Of a stretch of DNA of 64,000 nt, positions 17,797 to 26,162 are shown one piece after another. The notes under the pieces were generated by a model. The model saw nothing but the letters and a program-made list of their open reading frames with translations, was not told the DNA's origin and searched no databases. The position numbers and the translations under genes are program-made. The DNA is from Candidatus Binatia bacterium (GTDB lineage Bacteria > Desulfobacterota > Binatia > UBA12015). The first letter of the stretch is position 1. Each line of letters opens with the position of its first letter. Location: positions 343,293 to 407,292 of the forward strand of contig DATCMB010000004.1 in assembly GCA_036563615.1 (NCBI GenBank), written 5' to 3'.

Positions 17797-18108
17797 TCAA
17801 CCGCGCAACGTGTCGGTTGCCTCCACGTCGATGGTTTCGAACTGCCGATAGATGCCGAGCACGATGGCGAGGCCGATCGCCGCCTCCGCCGCGGCGAGCA
17901 TGATGACGAAGACCGAGAACACCTGCCCGTCGTAGCCGCCGCCACCGAAGCGCGAGAAGGCGATGTAGTTGATGTTCGCGGAGTTCAGGATCAGCTCGAT
18001 CCCCATCAGCACGCCGATCGCGTTGCGCCGCGTCAAAACGGTGAAGACGCCGGCGAGGAACACGATCAGACTGACGACGAGGTAGTGATGCAGCCCGATC
18101 TCGGTCAC
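17797..18108 (-). CDS. nuoK: NADH-quinone oxidoreductase subunit K
   Basis: A 103-residue protein with three transmembrane helices. The conserved glutamates of the proton path lie in GVLMGIELILNSANINY and AAAEAAIGLAIVL. The GTG start at 18108 forms a GTGA overlap with the nuoJ stop; the opening TEIGLHHYLVVSLIVF is family-typical. It couples quinone-site motion to the antiporter subunits in the membrane arm. Confidence 0.95.
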   Translation of the reverse strand: MTEIGLHHYLVVSLIVFLAGVFTVLTRRNAIGVLMGIELILNSANINYIAFSRFGGGGYDGQVFSVFVIMLAAAEAAIGLAIVLGIYRQFETIDVEATDTLRG

Positions 18109-18602
18109 CCGCGGAGCTCCTTGCGCGACAGCACGATCGCGCCGACCAGCGCCGTCAAGAGCACGACCGAGGCGAGCTCGAACGGCAGCAGCCACTGGTT
18201 CAGGAAGGCGTCGCCGATGTGGTAGGTCGTCGGCGTCGCCTCGGGAAGCGGCTTGGTGTGCCAGGGCGCGCGGAACAGCGCGACGCCCATCCCGATGCCG
18301 ACCAGCACCACCAGCGCGAACGCCGGCAGTCGTCCCACCGAGCGGTTCGATACCTGCACTTCCGAGATCTGGTGCGTCAGCATGATGGCGAAGAGCGTCA
18401 GCACGAGGATGCCGCCGACGTACACGAGCAGCTGCACGACGGCGACGAAGTCGGCGGCGAGGAAGACGAACAACCCCGACGCACCGAGCAGCGTCCCCAT
18501 CAAGCACATCGCCGAATAGAAGACGTTGCGCGTGAACGCGACGCCGATGGCCGAGAGAACGGTGAGACCGGCGATCGCGTAGAAGAGAGCCGCGTAGATC
18601 AC
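18105..18602 (-). CDS. nuoJ: NADH-quinone oxidoreductase subunit J
   Basis: A 165-residue membrane subunit of complex I with five predicted helices. It carries the conserved NVFYSAMCLMGTLLGASGLFVFL region and the VQLLVYVGGILVLTLFAIML helix that holds the pi-bulge important for coupling. It lies 39 bases after nuoI and overlaps nuoK by four bases. Confidence 0.95.
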   Translation of the reverse strand: MIYAALFYAIAGLTVLSAIGVAFTRNVFYSAMCLMGTLLGASGLFVFLAADFVAVVQLLVYVGGILVLTLFAIMLTHQISEVQVSNRSVGRLPAFALVVLVGIGMGVALFRAPWHTKPLPEATPTTYHIGDAFLNQWLLPFELASVVLLTALVGAIVLSRKELRG

Positions 18603-18641
18603 GTCAGCGCTTCACCGGGCGAGTCGTACGGGCGAGAGGCT

Positions 18642-19247
18642 TCATCCTTCGACCGTTGCGGACGCTGCGGACCCGGCGGACGTCGCCGGCCTCGCGGACG
18701 CTGCGGTTTTGGCGTCGCCGGGGCTAGCAAATTCGTCCAGGTACCTCAATCCGCGCGCCAGGATCGGCGCCACCTCGGGGTTGGTCTCCGGTCCCTTCGG
18801 CGGCTTGTAGGCGACCACCGGAGCCTTCACGAAGCGGCGCACCAGGCTCTCGAGCGAGTAGTCCGCGCCCTCGAACTCCGGCGTGTGGTGGATCGCGCCG
18901 GTCGGGCACGGCTCCGAGCAGAGGCCGCAGTACATGCACTTCGCCAAGTCGATGTCGAAGCGCCTGAGGATCATCTCCTTGGTCTGCTTGTCCTTCTCGG
19001 CCTCGATCACGATGCAGTCGATCGGACACGCGCGCTCGCACGCGAGGCAGCCCGTGCAGATCTCGAGGTCGACGTCGAGCAGCCCGCGGTAGCGGAACGG
19101 CAGCGTGTCCTGCACGCGCACGTCGACCCGGTCGGGGTACTGCACGGTGTACGGCTTGCGCACCAGGTGCGACGCCGTGATCGCCATTCCCTCGAAGATC
19201 GTCCCGAGGGTCTCGCGGATGTTCGCGATGTAGGAGGAAAGTCCCAT
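18642..19247 (-). CDS. nuoI: NADH-quinone oxidoreductase subunit I (2x[4Fe-4S])
   Basis: A 201-residue peripheral subunit with two ferredoxin-type motifs, CTGCLACERACPIDC and CMYCGLCSEPCPTGA, which hold clusters N6a and N6b and pass electrons towards cluster N2. The N-terminal helix lies on the membrane arm. The C-terminal 40 residues are an Ala/Ser/Thr-rich tail not needed for the fold. In a complex without NuoEFG this subunit is a likely landing point for electrons from an alternative donor. Confidence 0.96.
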   Translation of the reverse strand: MGLSSYIANIRETLGTIFEGMAITASHLVRKPYTVQYPDRVDVRVQDTLPFRYRGLLDVDLEICTGCLACERACPIDCIVIEAEKDKQTKEMILRRFDIDLAKCMYCGLCSEPCPTGAIHHTPEFEGADYSLESLVRRFVKAPVVAYKPPKGPETNPEVAPILARGLRYLDEFASPGDAKTAASARPATSAGSAASATVEG

Positions 19248-19254
19248 CGTCTCC

Positions 19255-20439
19255 TCAGGAGATCGGGTTCAACCTCAGCTCGGGACGCGCGCGCCGGAGA
19301 TGGAACGCCACCCGCGAGAAGAAGTACAGGACGAGCGCGACGCCGAACAGGAACATCGCGATCCGCACCGGCACGAGGCCGTTCGGGAACGCGACCACCC
19401 ACAGCATCGCGCCGACCAGGTTCACGAACGAGATCGGCACCAGGTACTTCCAGCACACGGTCATGAGCTGGTCGACGCGCACGCGCGGCAGCGTCGCGCG
19501 GATCCACATCGCGACGAACACGAGGAAGTAGGATTTCAAGAAGAAGACGGCGAACTGCGCCAGCCCGAGGACGACCGCGTTGTCGGTGAACGCCGGCACC
19601 TGCCAGCCGCCGAGGAAGAGCGTCGTGCACAGGGCGCCGATGACGTACAGGTTGCCCCACTCGACCAGGAAGAAGAGCAGGCTGCGCAGCCCGCTGTACT
19701 CGGTGAAGGCGCCGGCGACGAGCTCGGACTCCGCCTCGGGCAGGTCGAACGGCGTGCGGTTCCCTTCGGCGAGCAGCGCGATGAAGAAGATCGGAAACGC
19801 GATGAACGTGAACGGGTTGTCGAACAGGAACCAGTCCCACGGCGCCCAGCCCTGCTGACGGATGATGCCCTGCATGCTGAGCGTGCCGGTCAGCAGGATC
19901 ACGGTGTTGATCGCGATCGCCGCCGGGATCTCGTAGCTCACGATCTGCGCCGCCGAGCGGATACCACCGAGCAGCGCCCACTTGTTGTTGGACGACCAGC
20001 CGGCCATCAGGATGCCGACCACGACGAGCCCGGTGACGGCGGTGATGTAGAGCACGCCGACGTTGAGGTCGGCGATGATCAGCCCGTCACCGAACGGGAT
20101 GCAGGCCCAGGCGCCGAAGAAGCCGATCATCGCGAGGTACGGCGCGGCCTTGAACAGCGGCTTGTCGGCCGCCGCCGGCACGATGTCCTCCTTGAGGACG
20201 TTCTTGACGCCGTCGGCGAGCCACTGGATGACGCCCTGCGGCCCGACCCGGTTCGGCCCGACCCGCGACTGGATGCGCGCCCACACGCGCCGCTCGAGCC
20301 AGCTCGTCACCCCCGCGATGAGCATGATGAAGTTCAGCACCACGAAGGCGAAGAAGGCGATCACGAGCACGTAGCCGACGGAGGTCGGAAGCCCGGCGAG
20401 GATGCCTTCGGCGAGCAGGCGGTCGGCGAATTGCTGCAT
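19255..20439 (-). CDS. nuoH: NADH-quinone oxidoreductase subunit H
   Basis: A 394-residue membrane subunit (eight or so helices) that forms the quinone-binding chamber with NuoB and NuoD. Typical motifs are WLERRVWARIQSRVGPNRVGP, GWSSNNKWALLGGIRSAAQ, SYEIP and EGNRTPFDLPEAESELVAG. Its ATG overlaps the nuoD stop by one base (TGATG) and nuoI follows after seven bases. Confidence 0.97.
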   Translation of the reverse strand: MQQFADRLLAEGILAGLPTSVGYVLVIAFFAFVVLNFIMLIAGVTSWLERRVWARIQSRVGPNRVGPQGVIQWLADGVKNVLKEDIVPAAADKPLFKAAPYLAMIGFFGAWACIPFGDGLIIADLNVGVLYITAVTGLVVVGILMAGWSSNNKWALLGGIRSAAQIVSYEIPAAIAINTVILLTGTLSMQGIIRQQGWAPWDWFLFDNPFTFIAFPIFFIALLAEGNRTPFDLPEAESELVAGAFTEYSGLRSLLFFLVEWGNLYVIGALCTTLFLGGWQVPAFTDNAVVLGLAQFAVFFLKSYFLVFVAMWIRATLPRVRVDQLMTVCWKYLVPISFVNLVGAMLWVVAFPNGLVPVRIAMFLFGVALVLYFFSRVAFHLRRARPELRLNPIS

Positions 20440-21599
20440 CAGCGGTCGACCTCGGGAGCAACGATGTCGAGGCTCGCGATGACCGCGACCAGGTCGGCGA
20501 TCATCAGGCCCTTGCTGAGCTCCTCGATGATCGCCATCGCGGCGAACGAGCCGGTGCGGATGTGAACGCGGTACGGGAACGCGGTTCCGTCGCTGACGAC
20601 GAACCAGCCCATGTCGCCGCGCGAGCCCTCGACGCGCACGTACGCTTCACCGGGCGGAGGCTTGAAGGTGCGCGGCACCTTGGCGATCACCGGCCCCTCG
20701 GGGATGCCCTCGATCGCTTGCCGCACGATGCGGCAGCTCTCCTTCATCTCCCGGATGCGCACCATGTAGCGGTCGTACGAGTCGCCGAGCGTGCCGCGCT
20801 CGCCGGTGCCGACCGGGACGTCGAACTCGAACTCGGGATAGACCGAGTACGGGTCGTCCTTGCGCACGTCGTACTTGATGCCCGAGCCGCGCAGGTTCGG
20901 ACCGACGAGGTTGTACGCGATCGCCATCTCCGGCGGGATGACCGCGACGTTCGCGAGCCGCTCGACGTAGATCTTGTTGAACGAGATGAGCTCGTTGTAC
21001 TCGTCGATCAGCGGCTCGAAGCGATCGAGGAAGGTGAGCACGCGCCGCGCGAAGCCGGGCGGCAGGTCCCACGCGCAGCCGCCGATGCGCATGTAGTTGA
21101 AGGTCAGGCGCGCGCCGCAGAGCTCCTCGAGCAGATCGTTGATCCGCTCGCGCTCGCGCAGCGCGTGCGTGAACGGCGTCATCGCGCCGATGTCCATGCC
21201 GGTCGCGCCGACCGACAGCAGGTGGCTCGCGATGCGACCGAGCTCCGCGGCGATCACGCGACAGTACTCGCCGCGCCGCGGCACCTGGATGCCGGCGAGC
21301 GCCTCGCACGCCATCGCCCAGCCCTGGTTGCACTGCATCGCCGACACGTAGTCGACGCGGTCGGTGTACGGCATGAAGCCGTGGTAGCCGACCTTCTCGG
21401 CGATCTTCTCGATCGAGCGGTGCAGGTAGCCGATGTCCGGGATCGCCCGGCGCATCACCTCGCCGTCCGCCTTGACGACGAAGCGCAGCACGCCGTGCGT
21501 CGACGGGTGCTGCGGACCCATGTTGAGGGTCATCTCCTCGGTCTCGAGTCCGGCGGGTGTCTCGCGCTCGACGTCGATGTCGATGGCGTTCATGCTCAT
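20439..21599 (-). CDS. nuoD: NADH-quinone oxidoreductase subunit D
   Basis: A 386-residue subunit of the connecting module, homologous to the large subunit of NiFe hydrogenase but lacking the metal ligands. It carries [15 protein letters not shown] at the quinone pocket, RVDYVSAM and [19 protein letters not shown]. It is separate from NuoC (not a NuoCD fusion). The ATG at 21599 forms an ATGA overlap with the nuoC stop; an internal ATG two codons later is also possible. Confidence 0.97.
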   Translation of the reverse strand: MSMNAIDIDVERETPAGLETEEMTLNMGPQHPSTHGVLRFVVKADGEVMRRAIPDIGYLHRSIEKIAEKVGYHGFMPYTDRVDYVSAMQCNQGWAMACEALAGIQVPRRGEYCRVIAAELGRIASHLLSVGATGMDIGAMTPFTHALRERERINDLLEELCGARLTFNYMRIGGCAWDLPPGFARRVLTFLDRFEPLIDEYNELISFNKIYVERLANVAVIPPEMAIAYNLVGPNLRGSGIKYDVRKDDPYSVYPEFEFDVPVGTGERGTLGDSYDRYMVRIREMKESCRIVRQAIEGIPEGPVIAKVPRTFKPPPGEAYVRVEGSRGDMGWFVVSDGTAFPYRVHIRTGSFAAMAIIEELSKGLMIADLVAVIASLDIVAPEVDR

Positions 21600-22093
21600 A
21601 GCTTGAGAAGGCTCTCTCGCCGGGTCGAGATGCCGTGGTACTCCTCGGGCTCGACGAAGTCCTTGCGCAGCGGATGTCCGACCCAGTCCTCGGGCATCAG
21701 CAGGCGGCGGAGATCGGGATGACCGGCGAAGCGCACGCCGAGCAGGTCGAACGCCTCGCGCTCGAGCCAGTTCGCGATCGGCCAGATGTGCGACACGGTC
21801 GGCAAGACCGGATCGGGACGCGGGGTGGCGGCGCGCAGCGCGATGCGGTGCCGGTGCTTGTACGAGAACAGGTGGTAGTAGACCTCGATCGTGTCCTCGC
21901 CCTTGCGGTCGACGGCGCTCAGGTTCGACAGGCAGTCGAACGCGAGCTCCGGCTCGTCACGCAGGAAGCGGCACACCTCGGCGACCGACTGCGGCTTCAC
22001 GTCGCACAGGCTCCAGCTCGCGACCTTGAGCTCGGCGGACACCAGGTTGCCGAGCCGCTCGCGCAGCCGACGGTGGATGTCCGCGGCGTCCAT
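21596..22093 (-). CDS. nuoC: NADH-quinone oxidoreductase subunit C
   Basis: A 165-residue 30-kDa-type subunit of the peripheral arm. It has the family stretch [16 protein letters not shown], the [22 protein letters not shown] signature (here [18 protein letters not shown]) and [23 protein letters not shown]. The ATG at 22093 gives the normal length; the frame is open further upstream but only through nuoB antisense-like sequence. The gene starts 11 bases after the nuoB stop. Confidence 0.96.
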   Translation of the reverse strand: MDAADIHRRLRERLGNLVSAELKVASWSLCDVKPQSVAEVCRFLRDEPELAFDCLSNLSAVDRKGEDTIEVYYHLFSYKHRHRIALRAATPRPDPVLPTVSHIWPIANWLEREAFDLLGVRFAGHPDLRRLLMPEDWVGHPLRKDFVEPEEYHGISTRRESLLKL

Positions 22094-22104
22094 GGTTGAG
22101 CGGC

Positions 22105-22617
22105 TCACGCGCTGGCGACGTCGGCGTCGGGCTCGGCGGGTTTCCGCACGAGCCAGCGCTCCTGCTGGATCTTCTCCTGAAGCTTGAGCAGCCCCTCGGT
22201 GAGCGCCTCGGGCCGCGGCGGGCAACCCGGCACGTACACGTCGACCGGGATCACCTTGTCGACCCCGTCGCACACCGAGTAGGCGAGCTGGAAGAGCCCG
22301 CCGCAGTTCGCGCAGCTGCCCATCGAAATCACGTACTTCGGATCGGGCATCTGCTCGTAGAGAAGCTTGGTGCGCAGCGCCATCTTGAGCGTCAGCGTGC
22401 CCGACACGATGATCAGGTCGGACACGCGCGGCGTCGCCCGCGGCACCGCGCCGAAGCGATCGAGGTCCGCCCGCGGCCCGCCCGTCTGCATCATCTCGAT
22501 CGCGCAGCAGGCGAGGCCGAAGAGCATGTACCAAACGGACGATTTGCGCGTCCAGTTCAGCACCTCGTCCAGCTTCGCCGTGACCACGGTCTCGGGAACG
22601 CTGTTGATCAGCGACAT
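22105..22617 (-). CDS. nuoB: NADH-quinone oxidoreductase subunit B
   Basis: A 170-residue subunit holding cluster N2, the last iron-sulfur centre before quinone. The four cysteine ligands are in [16 protein letters not shown] and [10 protein letters not shown]; the tandem CC is typical. It sits at the junction with the membrane arm. Start ATG at 22617; 54 bases separate it from nuoA. Confidence 0.97.
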   Translation of the reverse strand: MSLINSVPETVVTAKLDEVLNWTRKSSVWYMLFGLACCAIEMMQTGGPRADLDRFGAVPRATPRVSDLIIVSGTLTLKMALRTKLLYEQMPDPKYVISMGSCANCGGLFQLAYSVCDGVDKVIPVDVYVPGCPPRPEALTEGLLKLQEKIQQERWLVRKPAEPDADVASA

Positions 22618-22671
22618 GAGCTTCCTTTGAGTCCTCTCGGTTGAGTCCTCTCGTTTCGCGCGGCTTCAGCT

Positions 22672-23058
22672 CTAGCGCGCCACCTTCTTCAGCCAGTCGA
22701 GATCCTGCTTGGCCCACACGTAGATCAGGCCAACGAACAAGATGCCGATGAAGACCAGCAGCTCCGTCAAGACCAGCAGTCCGCGGCCGTCGAGCACGTA
22801 CTGCTTGAACGCCGTGACGACGGGGTAGACGAACGCGACCTCTACGTCGAAGATCACGAAGACCAGGGCGATCAGGTAGAAGCGGATGTTGAAGTTGATC
22901 CAGGCGCTGCCCGACGGCGGCTCACCGCACTCGTAGGTCGTGAGCTTGCGCGCGTCCGGGTTGGCGGGGCGGAGCAGCCACCCGAGGCCCAACATCAGCC
23001 CCGCGGTGATCGCACCGAGAAGCAGGAAGACCAGGACGTTGGCGAACTGAAATTCCAC
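22672..23058 (-). CDS. nuoA: NADH-quinone oxidoreductase subunit A
   Basis: A 128-residue membrane subunit with three helices and the conserved loop TTYECGEPPSGSAWINFNIRFY whose cysteine reports the active/deactive state in other complexes, followed by FVIFDVEVAFVYP. The start is a GTG at 23058 preceded by ACGGAGCGGAA. It is the first gene of the nuo cluster. Confidence 0.95.
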   Translation of the reverse strand: MEFQFANVLVFLLLGAITAGLMLGLGWLLRPANPDARKLTTYECGEPPSGSAWINFNIRFYLIALVFVIFDVEVAFVYPVVTAFKQYVLDGRGLLVLTELLVFIGILFVGLIYVWAKQDLDWLKKVAR

Positions 23059-23091
23059 TTCCGCTCCGTCGTCAGAGCTGCGCCCGAGGGA

Positions 23092-23121
23092 TGACTACCA
23101 ACCGCCCTCCCGTGCAGTCAA
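23092..23121 (-). promoter_or_regulatory. Candidate sigma-70 promoter of the nuo cluster
   Basis: On the minus strand TTGACT (23121-23116) and TAGTCA (23097-23092) are separated by 18 bases, about 35 bases upstream of the nuoA GTG. The -35 box matches well, the -10 box only moderately. The location right after the terminator-like palindrome at 23135-23160 supports a new transcription start here. Confidence 0.4.
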
Positions 23122-23134
23122 TTGAATGGCCCCG

Positions 23135-23160
23135 AAACGATTGCACGATTGCAATCGTTT
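23135..23160 (-). terminator. Perfect palindrome at the end of btuD
   Basis: AAACGATTGCA and TGCAATCGTTT form a perfect 11-bp stem with a CGAT loop, overlapping the TAA stop of the ABC ATPase gene. On the minus strand the stem ends in TTT but no long T-run follows. It most likely ends or attenuates the cobalamin operon before nuoA. Because it also lies 14 bases upstream of the nuo promoter, it could instead be an operator. Confidence 0.6.
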
Positions 23161-24004
23161 AGCGTTGCTTATTCACAAGAGAAGCAACGCGCTCGCGATA
23201 CTCGCGCGAGAGCGGCAGCACGACGAGCTGCCCGGTGACGTCGTTCGGCGCGACGTAAAGCTCCGTGCCGTACACGTCGCAGAGGTCGCGATAATTCAAC
23301 ACCGTAGCTGGATCTCCCGCGGCGTGCACGCGACCGCGGCTGAGCAGCACCAAGCGATCGCAGTACATCGCGGCGAGGTTGAGATCGTGCAGCACTACCG
23401 CGACCGCAAGCCCCTCGCCGCGGCAGAGGTCGCGCACCAGGTCGAGCAGCAGCACCGCGTGGCGCAGATCGAGGAACGCGGTCGGCTCGTCGAGCAGCAG
23501 GATGCGCGGCTGCTGTGCGAGAGCACGTGCGAGCACCGCACGCTGACGCTCACCGCCGGAGAGGCGGTCGAGCGGTCGGTCCGCGAGCTCGAGCACGCCT
23601 GCACGCTGCATCGCGTCGTGCGCCGCGCGCAGGTCCTCGGCGCGCTCCCAGCCGAAGGGTCCGGTGTGCGGCGAGCGACCGAGCAGCACGAGCTCGCGCA
23701 CCCGGATGGGAAACGCGAGGTGCGTCTCCTGCGGCACGAGCGCGATGAGGCGCGCACGCTCGCGCCGCGGCACCTCGGCGATGGGCCTGCCACCGAGCAG
23801 GACGTCGCCGTCGTCCGGCGCGCGCACCCCGGCGAGCACGCGCACGAGCGTCGACTTCCCCGAGCCGTTCGGACCGATGATGCCGAGCACCTCGCCCGGC
23901 GTGACGCGCGCGTCGACGGCGCTGAGCGCCTCGCGTCCGGAGTAGCGAACGCCGACGCGGCGCGCCTCGAGCACGAGCGAGCGAGGGAACGCGACCGCGC
24001 TCAT
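23159..24004 (-). CDS. btuD: Cobalamin/iron-type ABC transporter ATP-binding protein
   Basis: A 281-residue ABC ATPase of the BtuD/FecE/FhuC class. It has Walker A GPNGSGKST, the signature LSGGERQRA, Walker B ILLLDEPT and the switch histidine in VVLHDLNLA. With the overlapping BtuC permease and BtuF binding protein it drives corrinoid import across the inner membrane. Its ATG overlaps the btuC stop by four bases (ATGA). The cobalamin assignment rests on the riboswitch, btuB and cobB in the same transcript. Confidence 0.92.
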   Translation of the reverse strand: MSAVAFPRSLVLEARRVGVRYSGREALSAVDARVTPGEVLGIIGPNGSGKSTLVRVLAGVRAPDDGDVLLGGRPIAEVPRRERARLIALVPQETHLAFPIRVRELVLLGRSPHTGPFGWERAEDLRAAHDAMQRAGVLELADRPLDRLSGGERQRAVLARALAQQPRILLLDEPTAFLDLRHAVLLLDLVRDLCRGEGLAVAVVLHDLNLAAMYCDRLVLLSRGRVHAAGDPATVLNYRDLCDVYGTELYVAPNDVTGQLVVLPLSREYRERVASLVNKQR

Positions 24005-25089
24005 CGCAGCGCGCCCGCCTCGTCGCTCGCCTGGCGGCGCAACAATAAGAGGAAGAACGGCCCGCCGCAGAGCGCGGTGACCACGCCGACCGGCAGCTCG
24101 GTCGAGCCGAGCACGCTGCGCGCCGCGGTGTCGGCGACCACCAGGAACGCGCCGCCCATCCACATCGCGGCCGGCAGCACGAGACGCTGGTCGGCGCCGA
24201 CGAGCAAGCGAACGACGTGCGGCACGATGAGTCCGACGAAGCCGATCATCCCCGACACCGGCACCGCGCCGGCGACGAGCAGCGCGACCGCGAGGTAGAC
24301 CGCGCGTCGCGCGCGCGCGACGTCGACCCCGAGGCTCGTCGCGCCCTCCTCGCCGAGACCGAGCGCGTTCAGGTCGCGCGCGCTCGCCGACAGCAGCACG
24401 AGCCCGACGAGCAGCGTCACCGCGGCGGCGAGCGTCCACGCCGCGCCGCGCACCGTGACCGTGCCGACGACCCACGCGAGGATGCCGTGCGCGCGGTAGA
24501 AGTCGGCGAGCGTGTTGATGAAGGTGATGACCGCCGCGGCGAAGGCGTTGAACACGACGCCGGTCAGGAGCAGCGTGTGCGGCGTCACCCGCCCGCTCGT
24601 GCGCGCGACGCTCTGCACCAGCACGGCGGTCGCGAGCGCGCCGAAGAACGCCGCCGCCGGCACCACGAGCAGAGACACCTCGCCCGCGAGCCCGAGCGCC
24701 GCGGCGCCCGGAATCGTCGTCGCGATCATCGCGACGATGCCGAGCAGCGCAGCGCCGCCCGAGATGCCGAGCACGTGCGGACACGCGAGCGGGTTCGAGA
24801 GCAGCGCCTGCAGCGCCGCACCGGCGAGACCGAGCGCGCCGCCGACCAGCGCCGCGAGCACGATCCGCGGCACGCGCGCGCCGAACAGGATGACGCGCGC
24901 CGGATCGTCGGGCGGCGCGAGCCACGCGGCGATCGGATCGACGCGCACCGGGCCGACCAGCGCCGCGCCGAGCATGACGACGAGCAATCCCACGAGTCCG
25001 ACGGCGTGCAGTACCGCGAGCCGTTGCCCGGTGACGCGCGGCGCGAGCGCTTGCCGGTCGTCGCCACGAAGCATCGGCGCTCCGCTCAC
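24001..25089 (-). CDS. btuC: Cobalamin ABC transporter permease (BtuC/FecCD family)
   Basis: A 362-residue permease with about ten transmembrane helices. Family motifs are ARVPRIVLAALVGGALGLAGA, LSNPLACPHVLGISGGAAL, GMIGFVGLIVPHVVRLL and the final ELPVGVVTALCGGPFFLLLL. The GTG at 25089 makes a GTGA overlap with the btuF stop; an ATG five codons later (25074) is an equally good start. It forms the dimeric translocation channel with BtuD. Confidence 0.93.
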   Translation of the reverse strand: MSGAPMLRGDDRQALAPRVTGQRLAVLHAVGLVGLLVVMLGAALVGPVRVDPIAAWLAPPDDPARVILFGARVPRIVLAALVGGALGLAGAALQALLSNPLACPHVLGISGGAALLGIVAMIATTIPGAAALGLAGEVSLLVVPAAAFFGALATAVLVQSVARTSGRVTPHTLLLTGVVFNAFAAAVITFINTLADFYRAHGILAWVVGTVTVRGAAWTLAAAVTLLVGLVLLSASARDLNALGLGEEGATSLGVDVARARRAVYLAVALLVAGAVPVSGMIGFVGLIVPHVVRLLVGADQRLVLPAAMWMGGAFLVVADTAARSVLGSTELPVGVVTALCGGPFFLLLLRRQASDEAGALR

Positions 25090-26162
25090 GCCGCTGGCCC
25101 CGGCGTCGCGTCGGCGGCGGCGGGCGTGCGCGCGCCGCTGGGGGCGTCGTCCGCGTGAATGAGATCGAAGAGCTGCTGCGCCCCGAGCCCGACGCGCGGT
25201 CCCGGGCGCAGCAGCGCATCCGACGACTGCGCGCGCAGCCGTCCGTCGCGCACCGCGGGCACCGACGTGTAGGGCCGCCAGTAGGCTTCGAGGCTCGCGC
25301 CCGCCTCGGAGCCCATCGCGCCGTCGATGATGACCTCCGGCGCCGCCGCGACCACGGTCTCGAGCGAGATCCGCGGCCACGTGCCCGGGCTCTGCGCGCC
25401 GACGTTGATCCCGCCTGCGATGCCGATCAGCTCGTCGATGAACAGCCCCTTCCCCGCCACGACCAGCGGGTCGTGGCCGACGACGAACAGCACCTTGCGC
25501 GGCTGCACGCGCGACGCGCGCTCCCGCACCTCCGCGATCTGCGCCTGGATGCGCTCGACGAGCGCGTTCGCGCCCTCCTCGTTGCCGACCCAGCGCCCGA
25601 TCGTGCGGATCGCCTGCCATGTGTCGTCGAGCGTGAGCTCGCCGACGATCACCACCGGGACGCCGAGCGAGCGCAGCTGCTCGACCGCCGTCTGGTTGCC
25701 CGGCGTCGGCACGCCGATCACGACGTCCGGACGCAGCGCGACGATCGTCTCCACGCTCGGCGTCAAGTAGCTGCCGGCGCGCGGGATGCCGCGCACCTCG
25801 TCGGGCGGGTAGTCGCAGAACGTCGAGATACCGACCAAGCGGTCGCCGCGGTCGAGCGCGAAGACGGTCTCCGTCACCGACGGCACCAGCGACACGATGC
25901 GCTGGACTCCACCCGGCGGCGGCTCGGGGGACGCGTCGGCGCCGGGCACGGTTTTCGAATCGGCGTCGGCGGCCCCCGCTGCGACGGCCGGCTGCGCGAC
26001 CGCGAGGAGAGACAACGTCAGCATCATGACGACCGCGAGCAGCACGGCGCGCGCGACGCGCATCGCCGACACCACCGCCGGGGGCACCGTCGCCGCGCGC
26101 GCCGTGGTCGCGCAGCGCGTACCGCGCGCCCGCCGCGCGCGTGCGCTCGTGTCAGCCCGCAT
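25086..26162 (-). CDS. btuF: Cobalamin-binding periplasmic protein (BtuF-like)
   Basis: A class III substrate-binding protein with RIVSLVPSVTETVFALDRGDRLVG, CDYPPDE and VVIVGELTLDD, two lobes joined by a long helix, as in BtuF/FepB. The signal peptide begins at Met34 (ATG at 26063: RVARAVLLAVVMMLTLSLLAV), so the 33-residue Arg/Ala-rich lead from the ATG at 26162 may not be translated. The mature protein carries a Pro/Ala-rich linker at both ends. It would capture corrinoid delivered by BtuB and present it to BtuCD. Starting at 26162 it overlaps the cobB end by 11 bases. Confidence 0.88.
   Translation of the reverse strand: MRADTSARARRARGTRCATTARAATVPPAVVSAMRVARAVLLAVVMMLTLSLLAVAQPAVAAGAADADSKTVPGADASPEPPPGGVQRIVSLVPSVTETVFALDRGDRLVGISTFCDYPPDEVRGIPRAGSYLTPSVETIVALRPDVVIGVPTPGNQTAVEQLRSLGVPVVIVGELTLDDTWQAIRTIGRWVGNEEGANALVERIQAQIAEVRERASRVQPRKVLFVVGHDPLVVAGKGLFIDELIGIAGGINVGAQSPGTWPRISLETVVAAAPEVIIDGAMGSEAGASLEAYWRPYTSVPAVRDGRLRAQSSDALLRPGPRVGLGAQQLFDLIHADDAPSGARTPAAADATPGPAA

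Noticed and set aside
21596..22717. NuoC with a 200-residue N-terminal extension
   Set aside because: The extra part lies over nuoB in another frame and shows no NuoC homology; the ATG at 22093 gives the normal length.
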